From Granulicella aggregans (GTDB lineage Bacteria > Acidobacteriota > Terriglobia > Terriglobales > Acidobacteriaceae): a stretch of 64,000 bases of DNA. This document shows positions 63,008-64,000 of this stretch, in pieces (position 1 is the first letter of the stretch; each line of letters starts with the position of its first letter). The stretch is taken from assembly GCF_025685565.1 (NCBI RefSeq), contig NZ_JAGSYE010000003.1:620001-684000 (forward strand), written 5' to 3'. A model generated the notes under the pieces. It searched no databases. It was not told the DNA's origin and saw only the letters and a program-made list of their open reading frames with translations. Made by a program: the position numbers and the translations under genes.

Positions 63008-63170
63008 CAAGCGAAACCTCGGCAGATTCAGGTATGGGGCCCAGCCGAAGGCTATCACGCTCGATTTAGTACCCGAGGCGTTAGCCTCGGAGTAGCAGCA
63101 GACTTCTAGCCCGCGGCAAGCCGGCGCTTCGCAAGAAAGGGGCTTCAGCCCCGGAACTGTGTCACCAAAC

Positions 63171-63608
63171 CTAGTTCAACCGCTCCCGCTCACTCTTATC
63201 GAACCGCGCGTCCAGCGGCTTCCGCTCGCTGAAGTCTTCTTCCAACCCATGCCAGTGCGAGATTCCCGGCTCACCCATCTTCCAGCAGAGCATCACAATA
63301 TCTCCGCTCACCATGCAGGGAAAGTCCAACAGCCCATCTTCGAGCGACTGTACCTGCACGCCGATCGAATCGATCTCCGCCAACGTCTCCTTCGTCGATT
63401 CAATCGACTTCTCGCGCTCACCACGCCGCTTGGCAGCCGCAACGACATCCACATGCATCCCGCCCGACAGAAAGATGCGCTGGTTCAGGTCCTGCATCTC
63501 GCGCTCGAGTTCGCCCACCCTCGCCGCCGTCTTCTGCGCGCCGCGCAGAAGCGACTCCAGCACCGGCAGGAGGGTCTGCGCCTCGGACAACGTGAACGTC
63601 TTACTCAT
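63171..63608 (-). CDS. DUF2203 family protein
   Basis: 145 residues. N-terminus KTFTLSEAQTLLPVLESLL, a coiled-coil middle (about 20-75) and the C-terminal block GLLDFPCMVSGDIVMLCWKMGEP with ISHWHGLEEDFSERKPLD identify the DUF2203 family of uncharacterised bacterial proteins. The ATG at 63608 follows GGAGG closely and overlaps the nadA stop by three bases. Function unknown; translational coupling to nadA suggests a joint transcript. Confidence 0.85.
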   Translation of the reverse strand: MSKTFTLSEAQTLLPVLESLLRGAQKTAARVGELEREMQDLNQRIFLSGGMHVDVVAAAKRRGEREKSIESTKETLAEIDSIGVQVQSLEDGLLDFPCMVSGDIVMLCWKMGEPGISHWHGLEEDFSERKPLDARFDKSERERLN

Positions 63609-64000
63609 TTGACCTCCAGCATCCGATCGAGAGCCACCTTGGCCCACTCCTTAACATCGTCATCGACTTTGATGCGGTTCACCACTCTGCCTTCAACCAG
63701 ATTCTCGAGCGTCCACGCCAGGTGCTGCGGCGAGATCCGGTACATCGTCGTGCACAGGCATCCCGCATCATCCAGCGTAATGACCTTCTTGCCTAAAGGA
63801 GCAAACCGCTTCGCCAACCGGTTCACCAGGTGAATCTCGGTTCCCACAGCAAAGCTCGAACCCTCCGGAGCCTTCTCGATCTCCGCGATGATCCGCTCCG
63901 TCGATCCGATTGCATCGGCCTTCTGGCAGACCTCCCAGCGGCACTCCGGATGCACGATCACCTGCATCCCCGGCTCTTCGCGACGCACACGGTCGACATG
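63605..64000 (-). CDS. nadA: Quinolinate synthase (C-terminal part; 5' end beyond window)
   Basis: The frame runs from the right edge to the stop at 63605 (about 131 residues). NadA makes quinolinate for NAD from iminoaspartate and DHAP with a 4Fe-4S cluster. Visible parts: VIVHPECRWEVCQKADAIGST with one cluster cysteine, FAVGTEIHLVNRLAK, and DDAGCLCTTMYRIS with another. The third cysteine lies beyond the window. Followed by the overlapping DUF2203 gene. Confidence 0.94.
   Translation of the reverse strand, partial: HVDRVRREEPGMQVIVHPECRWEVCQKADAIGSTERIIAEIEKAPEGSSFAVGTEIHLVNRLAKRFAPLGKKVITLDDAGCLCTTMYRISPQHLAWTLENLVEGRVVNRIKVDDDVKEWAKVALDRMLEVK

Overview
The window is about 64 kb of GC-rich bacterial chromosome. 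It most resembles an acidobacterium of the Terriglobia (subdivision 1; Granulicella, Terriglobus or Edaphobacter type). This is a judgement from gene content (giant NHL/Ig-repeat secreted proteins, an ATP synthase operon with two b-type subunits, a split dcw cluster, many signal-peptide proteins of unknown role) and was not tested by any search. Almost all of it is housekeeping chromosome. I see no rRNA, tRNA, CRISPR array, prophage or transposase.

Layout. 1-3.5 kb: the 3' part of a deoxyhypusine-synthase-family gene with a clear terminator, then a phosphorelay cassette (hybrid kinase, lone receiver, Hpt). 3.6-5.3 kb: phosphoglucomutase. 5.7-10.4 kb: a secreted unknown, then cdsA-dxr-rseP (lipid, isoprenoid and envelope-stress functions). 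10.6-20.2 kb: DHH phosphoesterase, CPBP protease, penicillin-acylase-type hydrolase, MOSC protein, large membrane protein, polyprenyl synthase, DUF59 protein and methyltransferase. 20.4-24.4 kb: tsaE and nnr (overlapping), a secreted unknown, and a penicillin-binding transpeptidase. 24.6-32.5 kb: murC, ftsQ, ftsA and ftsZ on the minus strand, split by a plus-strand secreted unknown and an orphan palindrome. FtsZ carries a linker of about 415 residues. 32.8-38.7 kb: a secreted protein of about 1750 residues (six NHL repeats, ten Ig-like repeats) and a small beta-barrel. 38.9-43.9 kb: eutB without eutC, a chemotaxis receptor, proline dehydrogenase and a GT2 glycosyltransferase. 44.1-48.5 kb: sppA, HU/IHF, pgeF and fused aroD-aroE. 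48.7-55.5 kb: the ATP synthase operon b', b, delta, alpha, gamma, beta, epsilon, with a hicA-hicB toxin-antitoxin pair between gamma and beta and no a or c subunit. 55.8-64 kb: a candidate structured RNA with a good promoter, hfq, a DegT aminotransferase, two lipoproteins, a membrane protein with a possible TIR-like tail, a DUF2203 protein and the 3' part of nadA.

The most unusual non-coding signal is a family of intergenic elements found at about ten loci. The outer sequences are constant. The inner stem differs from copy to copy yet stays complementary, and it usually closes a nine-base loop of the form RGYNNYAYC. The same hairpin also sits inside a second, unrelated pair of flanks. This covariation suggests selection or a copying mechanism acting on the hairpin rather than on its sequence.
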